The position numbers and the translations under genes are program-made. From the NCBI GenBank assembly GCA_963678705.1, contig OY783210.1, positions 14,695,331 through 14,759,330 on the forward strand: DNA of 64,000 bases. The letters run 5' to 3'. The notes under the pieces were generated by a model that was not told where the DNA came from, searched no databases, and worked only from the letters and a program-made list of their open reading frames with translations. The first letter of the stretch is position 1; every line of letters starts with the position of its first letter. The stretch is from Panorpa germanica (Eukaryota; Arthropoda; Insecta; Mecoptera; Panorpidae). Below, in pieces: positions 25,861-38,049 of this stretch.

Positions 25861-27039
25861 AAATATTATTTACTTATTCTTAAATATGATAATTTATATA
25901 AAATTCTGACAACGCGGTTTAAATATATAATTCGCACTACGCATTATAACGCAGCTCGAGAAAAGGTACAATCGGAAGCATCTCTCAATAAGAGTGCCAG
26001 ATTTCGTATCATCTCATATGAAACACATTGATAAAACTTATATGAATATACTGGGTGTCTGTTTTATTTGAGATGATACTAAATTCGGAGCTATTAATAA
26101 AACACCCTGTATAAGTAAGGTATAAAACATGACACAAAATAACTCAGATTTTTTTGTGGATCCTAATATATTGGCATCCTTTGTCGCTATTACATATTCA
26201 CTCACTTAGTTTATATATATAAAAAATGAAATAAATTAAATAACGAGTATTATATCTTTTTTAATTTAATTTTTTCAAGTCTGAGTCTCACATATTCTTT
26301 AAGAAACGATAATACGCAAAAGTCTTCCAAAGTTTTTGCGTTTACCGTCAGACAGTCGGTTAGGCAAAGTATAATCAAAATATCCTGATGCGTCGTAGAG
26401 TTTTAAAGGTATTTTACGTGATAAGTTTAAGAAATATAGTACACTCATGTGCGTGTTGGAGTCACACTGGTGTGACTGATACTTTTTTTAAATTTCTTAA
26501 GTGATTAGCACATAAAAATCAGCGATCGCTTTTTAAAAAATTAGAGCAATCTTAAAATGTAATGATGTCTTTTATTACGTAATCAAATTACAAATATTTT
26601 ACCAATCACGACAAGTCCAAAATAAAATAAATACAAAAAACATGTAAAATGCCAGTTGTTTATCCATATTAAACAAAGCCTACGATAACTTAAAAGAAAT
26701 TTTTATTATAAATAGATATTTGAAATGTTCATCCACAGCTTGTGCAAAATAAGCAACTGTTCTTTTGGCTGTTGTTGCATAAATTTAGAGAGGGCCGGGC
26801 GGGATTCTCATTGACTTTTAGTTCCTCTGTTCGGGAAAGATACTCAATTTAATAGGCGGTATATATTTAAAAAAAACACTGAAATGAAAGATTATTTCTA
26901 AATAATAATAGGTTTAGATATTTTAAAATTAACAAATCGATATTGAAAATGTAATAGTACTTTCGTCACTTATAATAAATTAAATTATTATTTTTAAATA
27001 TCTATCAGATTTTTTTTTTAATATTAATACTTCACGGGT

Positions 27040-27465
27040 TTATTAGAACCACGGTCCATTTTTTGCCCTTCTTACTTCATTTTATTTACATTTTATCTAT
27101 TTACATTTCATTATTATAATTACTACCTAAACTTTTAAACCCTCTATATGCCATAACCTGTCTATGACTAAGCACACTGCTCACCTTGGATATTTTAGTA
27201 TTTCTTCCATACTCGTAGGCAACTCCAATCCATTTTTCACCAAAACTCTGTACAAATTATTTCTGTAGGTCTCCGTTTCTGCACATTTGTAACATCAAAT
27301 GTTCTGGATCTGCTAAACCTTCTCCACAACTGCACATATCTTCTTCTACCAAGTGATTTCTTTTAAGATGTGCCAATGCCCCTGTATGGTCTACCCTCAG
27401 TCTCGAGATAAGTGATAACACTCTTCTCGGACCTTGGGCTTTCCACCACCAACGACGTGTCTATC
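27040..27465 (-). mobile_element. LINE-C 3' fragment
   Basis: Translating the minus strand gives a run without a stop that includes RRVLSLISRLRVDHTGALAH, then CSCGEGLADPEHLML, a zinc-knuckle-type C-terminus of a non-LTR retrotransposon different from LINE-A and LINE-B. It has no start codon. It sits in the 5' UTR intron of gene 3, antisense. Confidence 0.7.
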
Positions 27466-27931
27466 AGATTTAGAAAGTCGATTTCCCACCAAAAATATAA
27501 ATAATAAGAAATGTGCATAATAACTAGAAAGCATGTCTTGTTATATAAGGATTTAACCTCGAAATAAGAGGTTATAAACTAAAAACCTTGAATATATCTT
27601 TATTTTGATATTTTATAAGTTCTCTCAAATATCTGATAGAATCCCGTGTATACAAGTCGTAGTTTTTTGTAAATATCTTGTTACCTTTGCATAAAATGAC
27701 ACTTAGAATAATTAGTAAAGTTGGAGAGCGTAAAATTCTCTATAAATTTGATCTTATTCATTTTTTTGTATGATTACCGTTCTTCAGATATAGCGTATAT
27801 GTTAACACGGGATACATAGTAGTAGAGTATAGATTTGATTGATTTCAGATTGTCATCACGCCTTCTCACTCTAAACCTGATTTCAAAAAAAGCTCGCCGA
27901 TTAAATAAGAAATTAAATTGCTTGCCAAAAA

Positions 27932-30900
27932 ATGGAAATAAATATAAAAATGGAAGTATTTAAGATAAACAAATCAACAAAAAGACAAGAGAGTAGAACA
28001 AAGGAAGAACAAGGCGAAGTCGATGACAGTGAAGATTCTGGGGGCACAATAGAAGAACAAGGAGGAGAGGATAAGAAGATAATTTCTAGGAACACAGGAA
28101 AAAAACAAGGAGAACAGTCAGACACAATTGATATTGCTGACAAAGAGCAAGATTCTGAGAACTTAGAAAAAGAAGAAGAAGAACAGTCTGACACAGCAGA
28201 CTCTCTTTTATCAGGGATAGAGTCTAAAGACACAATAAGTGAAAGACAAGTCGAAGAAGAAGGATTAAAAAGAAACGATGAAACAATACACTATTATAGA
28301 TATTTATACAACTTGGGACACGTTTTCAAAAACATGGCTTTAACAACATGGTATTCGTATATGTTGCTATTTTTAACGGCAGCAGTAAAAATGAATCACA
28401 CCATCAGCGGAATGCTAATTATGATAGGACTATTTGTGAATGGCTTATGCATATTTTTTTTAAAGTATATTAAGTTATCAGCTGTTAACAAGTTTGATTA
28501 TGGTAATTATTCTAAAATTAATATATTTAAATGGCTTGATAGTGATATCTTAAAAACAATTTCTTTTTTGTTTATCCCGAAAACTAAAACTTCCACTAAA
28601 AAATTATAATAAGCTTTCTTGTTAAATTTTTTTTATTAAGGTTCATGTTCAACTTTTATATATATCTTAATAAATAAGTTATAAGCAAAAGTAAATTTGA
28701 AATTTAGTGATTAAGTTTCGTTACAAATATAGTTGTAGTATAGATGCGTAACACATTTACAAAAGTAACAACAAAAAATTGCATTCTTTTGCTCATTTAG
28801 TTGTGGAATATTTATTGTTATTGTTTAACGCGTGTCGTTAGACTTTACATCGGTTCAATACTAAATCACATAATTGGAGCCATCCAATTGGGGGTGGTTG
28901 GAAAGCGTCCAAAAATTGTAACAACATGGCTCAGAAGCGTTCCCAGTAAACAATTTGGTGAAGTGCCCTATTTGGTGAAGTTCGAGTCACTCGTACAATT
29001 CTATTCTAACGCTTTACAAGTTCTCTACCTGTCACAGATTTTGTGTTAGTGTTAGAATTTTTTCATAATAATATTTTTTCTTTTTCCATCATTTACATCA
29101 TTCATTAAGTATTTCTGTTTCTTTCACACATGGATATATTTTTTTAAGTTCACTTTCATCTCAGTTATTCCAAAGTGAGAGAGAAACGAGATGCGATTAG
29201 ACAAGTAAAATATATTTTTCACTGTTACACTTGTATGCTTGTATAGTATTTCGTTCAGTACAGTATGTTTAAAGTAAATGCTATCCTTTTTCAACAAATA
29301 TTTCTTTAATGGTAATAGGCACACGCTGTCTCCCTCAATCTCCGAATATAATGTGTTTAAACGAATATTCTAAGCTGCGAGGGTAAGACAGAGGTTTTAA
29401 ACCTAACGCAGACCTGCCGATCGTGGATTTTTGAATCACCAAAACAATGTAAAAAACTAATATAACGAGTATTGTTGAAGATGAATAATATTCATTAAAA
29501 AAATCACGATCCGTACTAAAGATTACATCTATTTATTTCTTAATTTAAATATTTATATTTTGCAGACTCTAAAAAGTAGAATTCCATTAAGTTTTATACC
29601 CCTGCTAGTGTCAAGTTTATAACTCCGGTCATAAATCATAAACCGACTCCGCTTTTAATTCAGCAGTGAACCGTCGTTGCAATGTCTGTAGCTCATAAAA
29701 AGAGCCTTTCCTATGAACGACTGAATAGAAAACGAACACGTTCCAGACAAAAAACTCATGATATATAATAGAAATTAAGTAGAATTTACTCCAAAATGTT
29801 TACTAGGTTGTGACGTCACATGCAACATAAAATATGAAAGGCCTGAAAAATGATGTTTTTAAAAAGATTAAAAAAAATATTATTTCCTGAAAAAAGTAGA
29901 AATTTTCATGAGAACTAAAAAAAAGGGAAAGGTCATTTATTCCAAAATCTTTCAAAATACTAAAAATTAACAAAAAAATTGTATTAATTGAAATGAGTGC
30001 AGTGATAACGAAGCAAACCTTTCATTTCAAGAAATATTTAAACAGTTATTATTTTTCAGGTACCGTATATGTAATGTTTTTTGGATTGGGTATGTATAGT
30101 AATGGCATAGCGTTTCACACCGGCGGCCCAACCCTTTTCCTATTTATATACTTTACTATGTTTATAACGGTTTTTCAAGGGGGTTGCGCTTTTATACAAT
30201 TCACTGATATGATGGAGGCACCACGTATTAAAGAAAACGTACAGTTCAAATTTCACAGGTAGGTATACATTGTGATTATTTAAGGGAAAACAACATCGTC
30301 ACACCTTCATTTTTAAAGCAACTTTTTGATTTCTTTATGGTATAATAATCGGGTCTGAGATCTGCTGAAATTTATTAACTGTAGGGACAAAGCGTCATAA
30401 CTTTAACGCCACCTGGTGGTAAAAATGTGTATTTTACGGATAATTTATCAAACTGTCATTATATGTCATTTATCCTTTGACACTGACTCACTTATTTTTC
30501 TATAATGTATATGGAAACGAATAAGATAAAATTCAGTATAGCATTATAGATTTATACCACTTTTAAGTATAAGTCGATATTTTGGCATTGGATACACTTG
30601 TTTGGGGTACAACTTTACAGTTATATTGACAGGAATCCTTATTAAATGCGCCAACTTTTGGTGTTATTTGCCAATCTCGCATAGTACTTTTTTCTAAGTA
30701 CAGTCACTCAAAGTTATGCGAAGAATTAATCTTGAATATTTGGTAACTCTTTAAATTAATCAACAATACAATTAGTAAATTTGCTTTGAGATATTTACTA
30801 TGTTATGCGCAAGAATTACTTAAAAATAAAGATGTGTTAGTTGTCCTTGTAATATAGGTTTAGTCAATAAATAGAAAAATGATCAAGAATTTCGTAATTT

Positions 30901-33900
30901 TTTCCCCAGATTCATCTTTGAAGACGTGTCGAAAGTGTTAGCTTATATATTAACAATAGTCGGCTTTTTTATCACGAATCTTTATTTCAAAAGTACTGAG
31001 CCTGACAGAACTTTTACATATACCATTACATATCCGGTAAGAAAAAGATATTTTGCAAGAAGACAGTTTAACAAAACTGTTTAAATCATTGAGCAATATT
31101 CAATGGATTTATTCACTAACCGTAATATTAACATGCCAATTATTTCTTTTAGGTATTCATGGGCCTTATATGGTTAGCGGGTACTGCTGCGAGTTGTAGT
31201 TTTTCGAAAAAAAGATATAGGTATACAGATGAAGATAGAATCGCTGTTGGATTGCAACTGCCTCGTGCTAACAAAAGGATGGTCCAGAGAGTCTATGAGG
31301 AGCCAATAGCAAATGTTTTAACTGCGTTCATGTAAGTTAAAACAAAAAGACGAGTCTTGCCCTTTCGTTGCCAAAATTTTTCGGAAAAAAAGAGGCTCAA
31401 TTTTGAACTTGTAAAGGTTGTAATATTTGAATATATCAACATTTAAAAAACTTCGGGTTTCATGGCCTTATGAACCATGTATTAATTCTATAAAATTATG
31501 CTATATATTGATTAACTTGGCTACTATATATTATTTTTTAATAACTGGCTATATTTTAGGAGATATTAATAATTAAAATAGTTATAGAAAATCCCAATAC
31601 ATGTAACGTCACGTCTACTAAGGTGCCATCTCTTTTATACAAACGAGCGTAAAAGAGATAGCATACAAGGAACTGACCTATCCCTTAATAGTGCGACATG
31701 TTACGACATGTTACATGTGCGTTATGAGTAACGCTAATGAGTAGCATTAGGCCGTCTGCACACGGGTCGACTGATTGCAAACTAGTCGCCCAACGAAAAT
31801 GAAAAACGAGCCATGTCGAGTCGTGTTTTGTGACTCTATAGAATTTTTAATAATAGCATAATAGGAGATTTTATGGTGTCGTATTTGTATGTATTTAAAT
31901 ACTTTTGAATAGTGTTTGTGCACATCTCTGCTCATGATGTCAAAAGCATGCAACGTAATTGCCCTCCGACCAAGACACACAGTCGCTCAAAACTGCCCAA
32001 AACCAATTTGAAATCAGTTTAGTTTCGTTCGTGCCGTGTGCGTTCTCTCACTAACAACACAGTTGCATTCTCATTCGGTTCGGGCAGATTCGGGGCTCGC
32101 GTTTGCAATCAGTCGACCCATATGCGGACGACCAAAATATACATAAATTAAGAAAAAAAAAGTCTATTCTTCATCAAATTGATTTTGTATTAATTTGTGC
32201 AGGTATGTTGCGGTAAAGGTGTACCTTATTCTAAATTTGATCTATTTGTCATTATGGATAAGTGAACGAGAATTTGCTGCCAGAGGGGAACAACCAAAAG
32301 AGGATACACCTCTGCATCCAATATTAACATTCGCTATTCCAAACAATAGTACAGCGCAACTCGATGAACTCATAACATTTACCTGGTACGACCTAGCCTA
32401 CGTTCCGCTTTCCATTTGGAGTTCTTCAATCGTTGGTGTTGTCCTGTATTGGGCTCTTGAAGATCGAATTGCAAGTTTGGTAAATACTTTAATTAACTTA
32501 AGAATGCAGTAAAAAGATATGTGTTCACTTATAAGAATTGAATTCATTGCACATATCGTATTAAGAGTCTAAGAGTATAAGGTCAAAACTGTAAAAAAAA
32601 AGCATATTTTCGATAATGTTTTCTTAAGACACAGTTAATATATAATTATTTCTATAATTACTACATGATAAAATGACATTAGAAGAATACTTTGTAAAGT
32701 TTTCATAAATAAATATTAAGAAATGAGGCATTGACAGCGAATCTCCGCAGACGTCACAAAAGAAAGTAACATTGTTGTGTCACTCATAACTCATCACTGG
32801 ATTATCTGAAATCAAAAAACCAAAATGATTTCATTAGTGGATAAGTTTCTGCAGATAACTCTTTCGAGTTTTTCAGTTTTATTAATTTTTCAATTTTTTA
32901 CAGCACTTAAAAATCAAAATACCGATTTTTCATGAAAAAAATCAGAAACTTTGTTTTTTTAAAATATGTTAAAATTGAAAAATAAAAAAAACTCGACAGC
33001 GTTACCTCGGCATTTATGTGACCGTCTGCACTGTCTATGAGAGTGTGCAATATTTAAAAAATAAACGGTTCAGTAGATTTTGAGCTAGAGAGGACACCGA
33101 CTCTGAAAAAGTTATGTGTGAGAAAAACGGATTTAAAAGTCTCAAAGTAAGAAGAACCAAACCAGAGAGGTGAAGACTTAAAACTCTCTATCTGCGACGG
33201 TTTTACTCCAATCGATTTCAAATTTTCACACAATAAATCATTAAAGGGTTACATACAGTTATGAGGCCCAAAAAAAGCAACTGGGACTAACCGTACTAAG
33301 CTATACTTTCGTGAACTTTAAGAATACAAGTAACTTGTTTTATTTTGTTTCAGAAATTATACATGCTAACATTTATGCTCGCTAGTTTGAACGCCATCTA
33401 CATATTGCTTCATCAATCTGATCAGACAAATATTCATCTTTATTTAATAGCTTCTGTGATTGGTAATATAAAGTGACACATGATAACTATGATTAAAAAA
33501 CAACAATTGGATTGTGAACCTTAACTGAATTTATATAAAACTGCACTGTACGAGTATGTTGATAACGTTGTCTATCAAATCTTAAAATATCCTATTATTT
33601 TTATTCAATTTTCAATATTATAGAAGTAATTAACGTTATATAACGATTGAGTTCACAACCCAATTATTATAAAATAGGTTAAAAAAGAAAACATGAATTT
33701 TTTCTCAAATCGATATCGACCAGTTCACGTGTTGATCAAATGCGGAGTGCGAGGGGGGCACATTTAATCTAAAATTCGTGTTCCAAAAAACATAAATGAT
33801 AACTCATAAATGTAACCAAAAAAATTTATAATATAGATATTATCTCAAAATTCACTAATGAACTGGGAGATAGATATCCATATAAAATGTTCCTTAAACA

Positions 33901-36566
33901 AATCCTAGCCCGCTAAACACAGTTATAGTTCAAATTACGAGAGTTCGGCAGCGACTCATACTTAAAACAAGTTGTGTGGTATAAACTGCCGATATAACTA
34001 AAAAGCACTGACTCACTTACTTTTCTATAATGTATACTAGAGTTTACCCCCGTCGCAAGCAACGACTGTCTTTTGTGAGTGGCTTTAATTACATATCAAA
34101 TTTATATTCTATTTTTAAATTGAAATATTTAACTAGTTCTATATAAATTTTACTTATAAAAACAAATATCTTAATCTTCTTCTTATATTATAATGTTCCA
34201 GGTGTATATTTATGATCTTATATTCTTATGGTATTATATTCTTATGATTTTATATGTTTGGTAGTGAATTTGTTAAGGTAGCTCGAAAACGGCTCCGCCA
34301 ATGTTTTTGAAAATCGTCTATTTTGTAGAGAAAAAAATTCTGAGACTTTTGGCTGAGAAATTCAGGGAAAAATCCGAGGATGCCAAAAGTCTTAGAATGT
34401 TCTTCTCTACGAAATAGGAAATTTTCAAAAAGTTGCATGGAACTGTTTTCGAGCTACCATATTAATCGCGGGAGCATATAAACATATAAACTCTCACTTG
34501 GAACATTATAATATAGGATAGAAACGAAGAAGGAAAAATTCATTATCGTATTATAGATTTATACCGCTCTTATAACCTCTTTTAAGTATATGTCGCCGCC
34601 GAACTCTCGTGATTTAGACTATATGTACACATATATAAGGTTCATTTAATATAAAAAAATTACCTTTTATCATAATACATCATTTTTTTAGCTTGGTATA
34701 AAAATTATCTTTCGACCTAAATTTATATTTTCTGATGTTAAATAAGTTTTTCATTCAAGAGGAAATAATGTTACGTATTAAATTAATACATTAGTATAAG
34801 CTAAAAGCATTTATTTAATAATTGTCAACTACATCTGTCCTTTTCTGACCTTACGAATCTGAAAAGGACAGATGTAGATGGCAAAGATTTACGTCTCAAG
34901 ATACTATCTTAAAAACAAATTTTTAAATTTCTTACTTATACTACAGTGCAAACTCTCTTATCCGGATCTTCTCATAACAAAAAGTAAAAAAAAAACCATT
35001 ACAATTATTTCACATATACTAGCTTACCATAAGCTAATTCCAAGCTAATTCATTTTCTACCTGGGTAGACGGTTTGCGATAATAAAATAAAAATATTTCC
35101 CGGGAATTCCCGACAGCATATCTCTATTAACCATGCAAATAATATCTTTTCTTTACCAGGGCTTTCAGGTTCGCTGAGTAAATTGTCGAGTGGTAATATG
35201 ATTTATCATATTATAGATAGCCCTGTGTTCGAAGGAGGACCAGCACATCAAATTATGTTATGTGGTGATAAATTCGCTGCAGCCATCATAGTGTTCCTCA
35301 TATCAATGTTGTAAGTTTCAAAAAAAATTATATTTTTATTTTTAGTTAGGTCACTAGTGACAATCGTACGCATTCAGTCAGTCAGATATGAAGCTACGTG
35401 CAATATTTTTCGGACTTTTCTTCTTTTAAACTTTTTAACTTTGAATATTAATTTTGTAATTAAATTTAGGACACTTAACACATCATTCAATAAGTTTGTA
35501 GGATGACATATCGTTTGGGAAAAAATACAGAGCCCGAATAACACTTGTCCAACTTGAACGGTTAACGAAAATTCAGATTGTTTTGAAAATTACGAAAGGA
35601 GCGTTACTAAAACCGCTGTAACTGGTAAACTATTGGTCGGAATACCATGAAATTTTGACATATATCATTTAAGGTTGGTACTATTTGAAAATCATATGGA
35701 TTTGTCAACAATGGCGCCACTTACATGTCAGTATGACATCCTACGAACTTATTGAGTGATATGATTAAACTGCGACTTTGCTTGTGAACTATTTTATATA
35801 AAAATTTGTACTGATCTATTTTACATATTATTCAAATAAATTTAGCTTGAAAAAAAGTAATGTCCCGGGTAGAACATGATTTGGTCCTCGTCAGACATAT
35901 CGGGTAAAGCCGTCAAGCTTTATAAATGTTACAGAACTTATGTTACCATATACGTACGATTACATAAAAACATATATGTAACTGACACATGCTAAATCAT
36001 TCTTGTCAGAGATTGACAAGGTCCTGGTTCGGTGCATCCCAATCAGGATAATCTCATCACAACCAGACCGGAACCTTATGTGGTATTCTTTGTGATTAGC
36101 CGGAAGGGCTATCCTTACGAGGGCCTTACTAGGCCCCTGTCCTGATAAGACATTTCTTGCTAGATTATGAGTATGCTCTTATCGGATACGTCTCGATCAG
36201 GAAAATCTCATGATTACTAATAGAGGTAGAAATGTGGAATTCCTTACAATTACCCTTATATTAAGACCTGACTAGGGCCCTGTCGGGCATATCGGGTACC
36301 ATATATTTATTTTTTACACTACATTAAATATTAAATTTAATTTTCTGTTTTATTTGTATTTTTTCTTTAATACTCACCTAAAGTTTAATTTCTGTGTTTT
36401 TTTTTTCAGGAGGTGCCCCAATGATGAAAAGTGTGCCAAATATTACCACTTTGTGGTTTTCAATATCTCTGTCTTCATACCATTAGTCGGCTTATTGTGT
36501 GCAATACTTTTATTTTTTATACATCGTGCCCAAGAACGTCATTTCAATAGAACAGTAGCGGTGTAA
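27932..36566 (+). CDS. MFSD12-like transporter, gene 3 (diverged, acidic N-tail)
   Basis: Eight coding exons: 27932-28502, 30060-30258, 30910-31036, 31153-31331, 32203-32479, 33354-33462, 35160-35310, 36410-36566; 589 aa, continuous frame, all GT-AG, same phases as the other four. I used the first ATG; a second lies six codons on. The 125-residue N-tail is rich in Glu, Asp, Lys and Gln and contains two related segments around EQSDTIDIAD and EQSDTADSL. TM1 starts near YNLGHVFKN (126). GQIAD is replaced by GLFVN (166-170), and the following acidic-basic loop is lost. SLWISERE spans 375-382. A reduced CGDK remains at 522-525, and the Cys pair at 540 and 546 is kept. This is likely a transporter-fold membrane protein with changed coupling or substrate. 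Regulation is probably from block B. A polyadenylation signal lies at 36651. Confidence 0.87.
28942..29807 (+). repeat. MITE-2 long copy in gene 3 intron 1
   Basis: Begins CCCAGTAAACAATTTGG and ends CCAAAATGTTTACTAGG. Compared with the copy at 21156-21887 it has an extra segment (about 29365-29480), also present, inverted, at about 48670-48790. No coding capacity. Confidence 0.8.
30479..30575 (-). repeat. MITE-3 fragment in gene 3 intron 2
   Basis: Matches the middle of the foldback element seen complete at 55215-55436 (CACTGACTCACTTATTTTTC, then CATTATAGATTTATACC). It preserves the empty junction into which a Helitron inserted in the copy at 33930-34620. Confidence 0.65.
31460..31610 (+). 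repeat. MITE-1 fragment in gene 3 intron 4
   Basis: Retains the terminal portion of MITE-1 (ATGAACCATGTATTAATTC, then GCTATATATTGATTAA and TTTTAGGAGATATTAA). The outer inverted repeat is degraded. Confidence 0.55.
31749..32133 (+). repeat. Inverted-repeat element (MITE-5) in gene 3 intron 4
   Basis: The left end GGCCGTCTGCACACGG, then GTCGACTGATTGCAAAC, is mirrored by the right end (inverse of GGTCGTCCGCATATGG, then the same GTCGACTGATTGCAAAC). These are long terminal inverted repeats of about 33 bp. The interior is GC-richer than the intron and noncoding. The end sequence is reminiscent of PIF/Harbinger elements, but no target duplication is clear. The right end lies about 70 bp before exon 5. 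Confidence 0.75.
32579..33140 (+). repeat. Intron 5 repeat of gene 3, also in gene 2 intron 5
   Basis: Colinear partner of 20130-20700. It starts only about 100 bp after exon 5, while the gene 2 copy starts about 650 bp after its exon 5. It contains the same foldback and the CGCAGACGTCACAAAA landmark. Confidence 0.75.
34037..34518 (-). mobile_element. Nonautonomous Helitron, family 2, nested copy
   Basis: On the minus strand it starts TCCTATATTATAATG after a host A and ends GGGGGTAAACTCTAG before a host T, exactly the Helitron rule. Length is 482 bp. It contains a further foldback element at 34276-34459. Confidence 0.85.
34276..34459. repeat. Foldback element inside the Helitron
   Basis: Ends are GGTAGCTCGAAAAC and GTTTTCGAGCTACC, perfect inverses. 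The arms pair further inward (CTATTTTGTAGAGAA with TTCTCTACGAAATAG, and GACTTTTGGC with GCCAAAAGTC), giving a hairpin of about 180 bp. Part of it recurs at about 41520-41615 in another family 2 Helitron. Confidence 0.85.
34829..34877. repeat. Perfect 17-bp stem-loop in gene 3 intron 6
   Basis: CTACATCTGTCCTTTTC at 34829-34845 is exactly complementary to 34861-34877, with a 15-nt loop. It is more GC-rich than its surroundings. It could be a transposon end pair, a hairpin RNA or a cruciform. It is too short for a typical microRNA precursor. Confidence 0.8.
35482..35760 (+). repeat. Mariner-like MITE in gene 3 intron 7
   Basis: Terminal inverted repeats are ATCATTCAATAAGTTTGTAG and the inverse of ATCACTCAATAAGTTCGTAG. 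The style of these ends resembles mariner-group elements. Partial copies lie at 43471-43650 (gene 4 intron 4) and about 55640-55790 (gene 5 intron 3). No transposase is present. Confidence 0.75.
35865..36300. repeat. Unclassified GC-richer repeat in gene 3 intron 7
   Basis: Two related segments alternate (ATCAGGATAATCTCAT versus ATCAGGAAAATCTCAT; GGCCCCTGTCCTGATA versus GGGCCCTGTCGGGCATA). ACATATCGGGTA-type motifs occur near both ends. This suggests an internally duplicated transposon or satellite-like unit. No family was recognised. Confidence 0.45.
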
Positions 36567-36651
36567 ACAATAACGGAATACTTAAATCAAAATTTATTTA
36601 ATAATTTATATTAGTGTTGGAGAATTTAAAAAAATATGTATTTATAGATTA

Positions 36652-37189
36652 ATAAAAAAATTGTATAATAATTAAGAATCAATAAATGATAATATATAAT
36701 ATTTTTATTTAGTTTGTTGTTTAGCATTGCTGTATTGTATGTGTATGTTATTAATTTAATATGTGAACAAAAATTAACTATATTAAATAAAATAATTTAT
36801 ATTTAAATGAAACGATACTTGGCCATTTTTTCTAGCGAAATATAGATGGCGATACTATACAGCAGGTTAAATATTATCAAAAAAACCGAGTTTTTTTATG
36901 TTTTAATCGTTTTATGTAAGTTACTATAAACGCGAATCAAAATCTAAAGCTGCAATTAGTTAGATGAATAACGTATCTACATTTTAAGCTTTCTTCCACT
37001 GACTTTTAATGAATTGGAACCGGAAAAATTATTTTGAAAATTAATATTGCTATATTTTCTAATTTTTTTTCTAATATGAATTTTAGTATCTTTTCTATAA
37101 ATAGTTATTTATCTTTGAATAAACTATTAAAGGGTTGCGCTTCTTTTTCTTATTATTTTCACTTCTGCCAATACACAACTCAATAAACA
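36652..37189. other. Intergenic DNA between genes 3 and 4
   Basis: AT-rich sequence after the gene 3 polyadenylation signal. No gene or repeat terminus recognised here. Confidence 0.4.
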
Positions 37190-37428
37190 TTTTAGAGTCA
37201 CTTTGCCATCATATTGAAGATGCGTATGTTTTTTTTTTGTCATGAAAGAGTTTATTTACAGTTCAGTTTCTCACAGTCGTTCATATGAAATGTCTATTTT
37301 ATCGGCTACAAAAAGCGACACTACTCAATCTGCGGAATACAAATGAAGATACAGTTGATGCGATCTATAATTGAAGTGCAATAGTGATAGAAACGTCACA
37401 AAAAGGGACATTTTGTTTACTGGAAGTA
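37190..37428 (+). repeat. MITE-2-related short element
   Basis: Ends resemble AATAAACATTTTAGAG and TTTTGTTTACTGG. The middle (CTATTTTATCGGCTAC, then GATAGAAACGTCACAAAA) also occurs at 47338-47490, after gene 4. Copies of this variant thus lie just downstream of both genes 3 and 4. Confidence 0.6.
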
Positions 37429-38049
37429 TACATAACTAGGTCTTCGTCTCTTACCCATTTCCTCGACTAGTACCCTTTACTAGTGAGTACAGAATTAAGG
37501 TCAGAAAGCCATTAACTATCCATTTATTACTCTTTTAATGAAATTGTTTTAAACAAACCGACAAATACTGATTTGTGAACGCATGTATATCACCATCACA
37601 GCTGACGTCACATGCAGTAAAATAAACGAAACTGGAAAGATGCTGCCATTTCGGTACATACGATACTAAACAAAATCACTTGTATACAAAGAATTTTTAA
37701 TACGACACGTGTCTCAAAGGAAGCATCTAAAAGTTCGCATCAAACGCATTGGATATTCTGTTCTTTTCCACAGTGCAGTCTTGGCCTAAGAAAGAGGCAC
37801 CTAAAACACGTTTTTGACCAATTTTTTTTACAGTGCAGACTTACCCGTACAAATACACAGACAACGAGATTGTTGCGAAGAACCTTTCCTTCCATATTTT
37901 ATACGATAAATTTTATAATTCTAATAAATTTAAGGTTACGCGATATATTATTCAGAAGAACGTACATTTCTAAATTTGCCTCCTCAATTCCTTCTAGCGC
38001 ATGTTCATAAGTTTCAAATAAATCCACTTCATTAAAAAGAAACTCCAAA

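Larger units (their letters stand above)
33930..34625 (-). repeat. MITE-3 split by a Helitron, gene 3 intron 6
   Basis: The outer parts 33930-34036 and 34519-34625 join to give one foldback element. Left end: ATTACGAGAGTTCGGC, then GACTCATACTTA; right end: the inverse of CACGAGAGTTCGGC and its neighbours. Between them lies a family 2 Helitron at 34037-34518. The joined junction corresponds to uninterrupted sequence in other copies (for example 30500-30510). Confidence 0.8.

Noticed and set aside
27913..28233. Minus-strand frame opposite gene 3 exon 1
   Set aside because: It is the serine-rich shadow of the Glu/Asp-rich gene 3 N-tail on the other strand.
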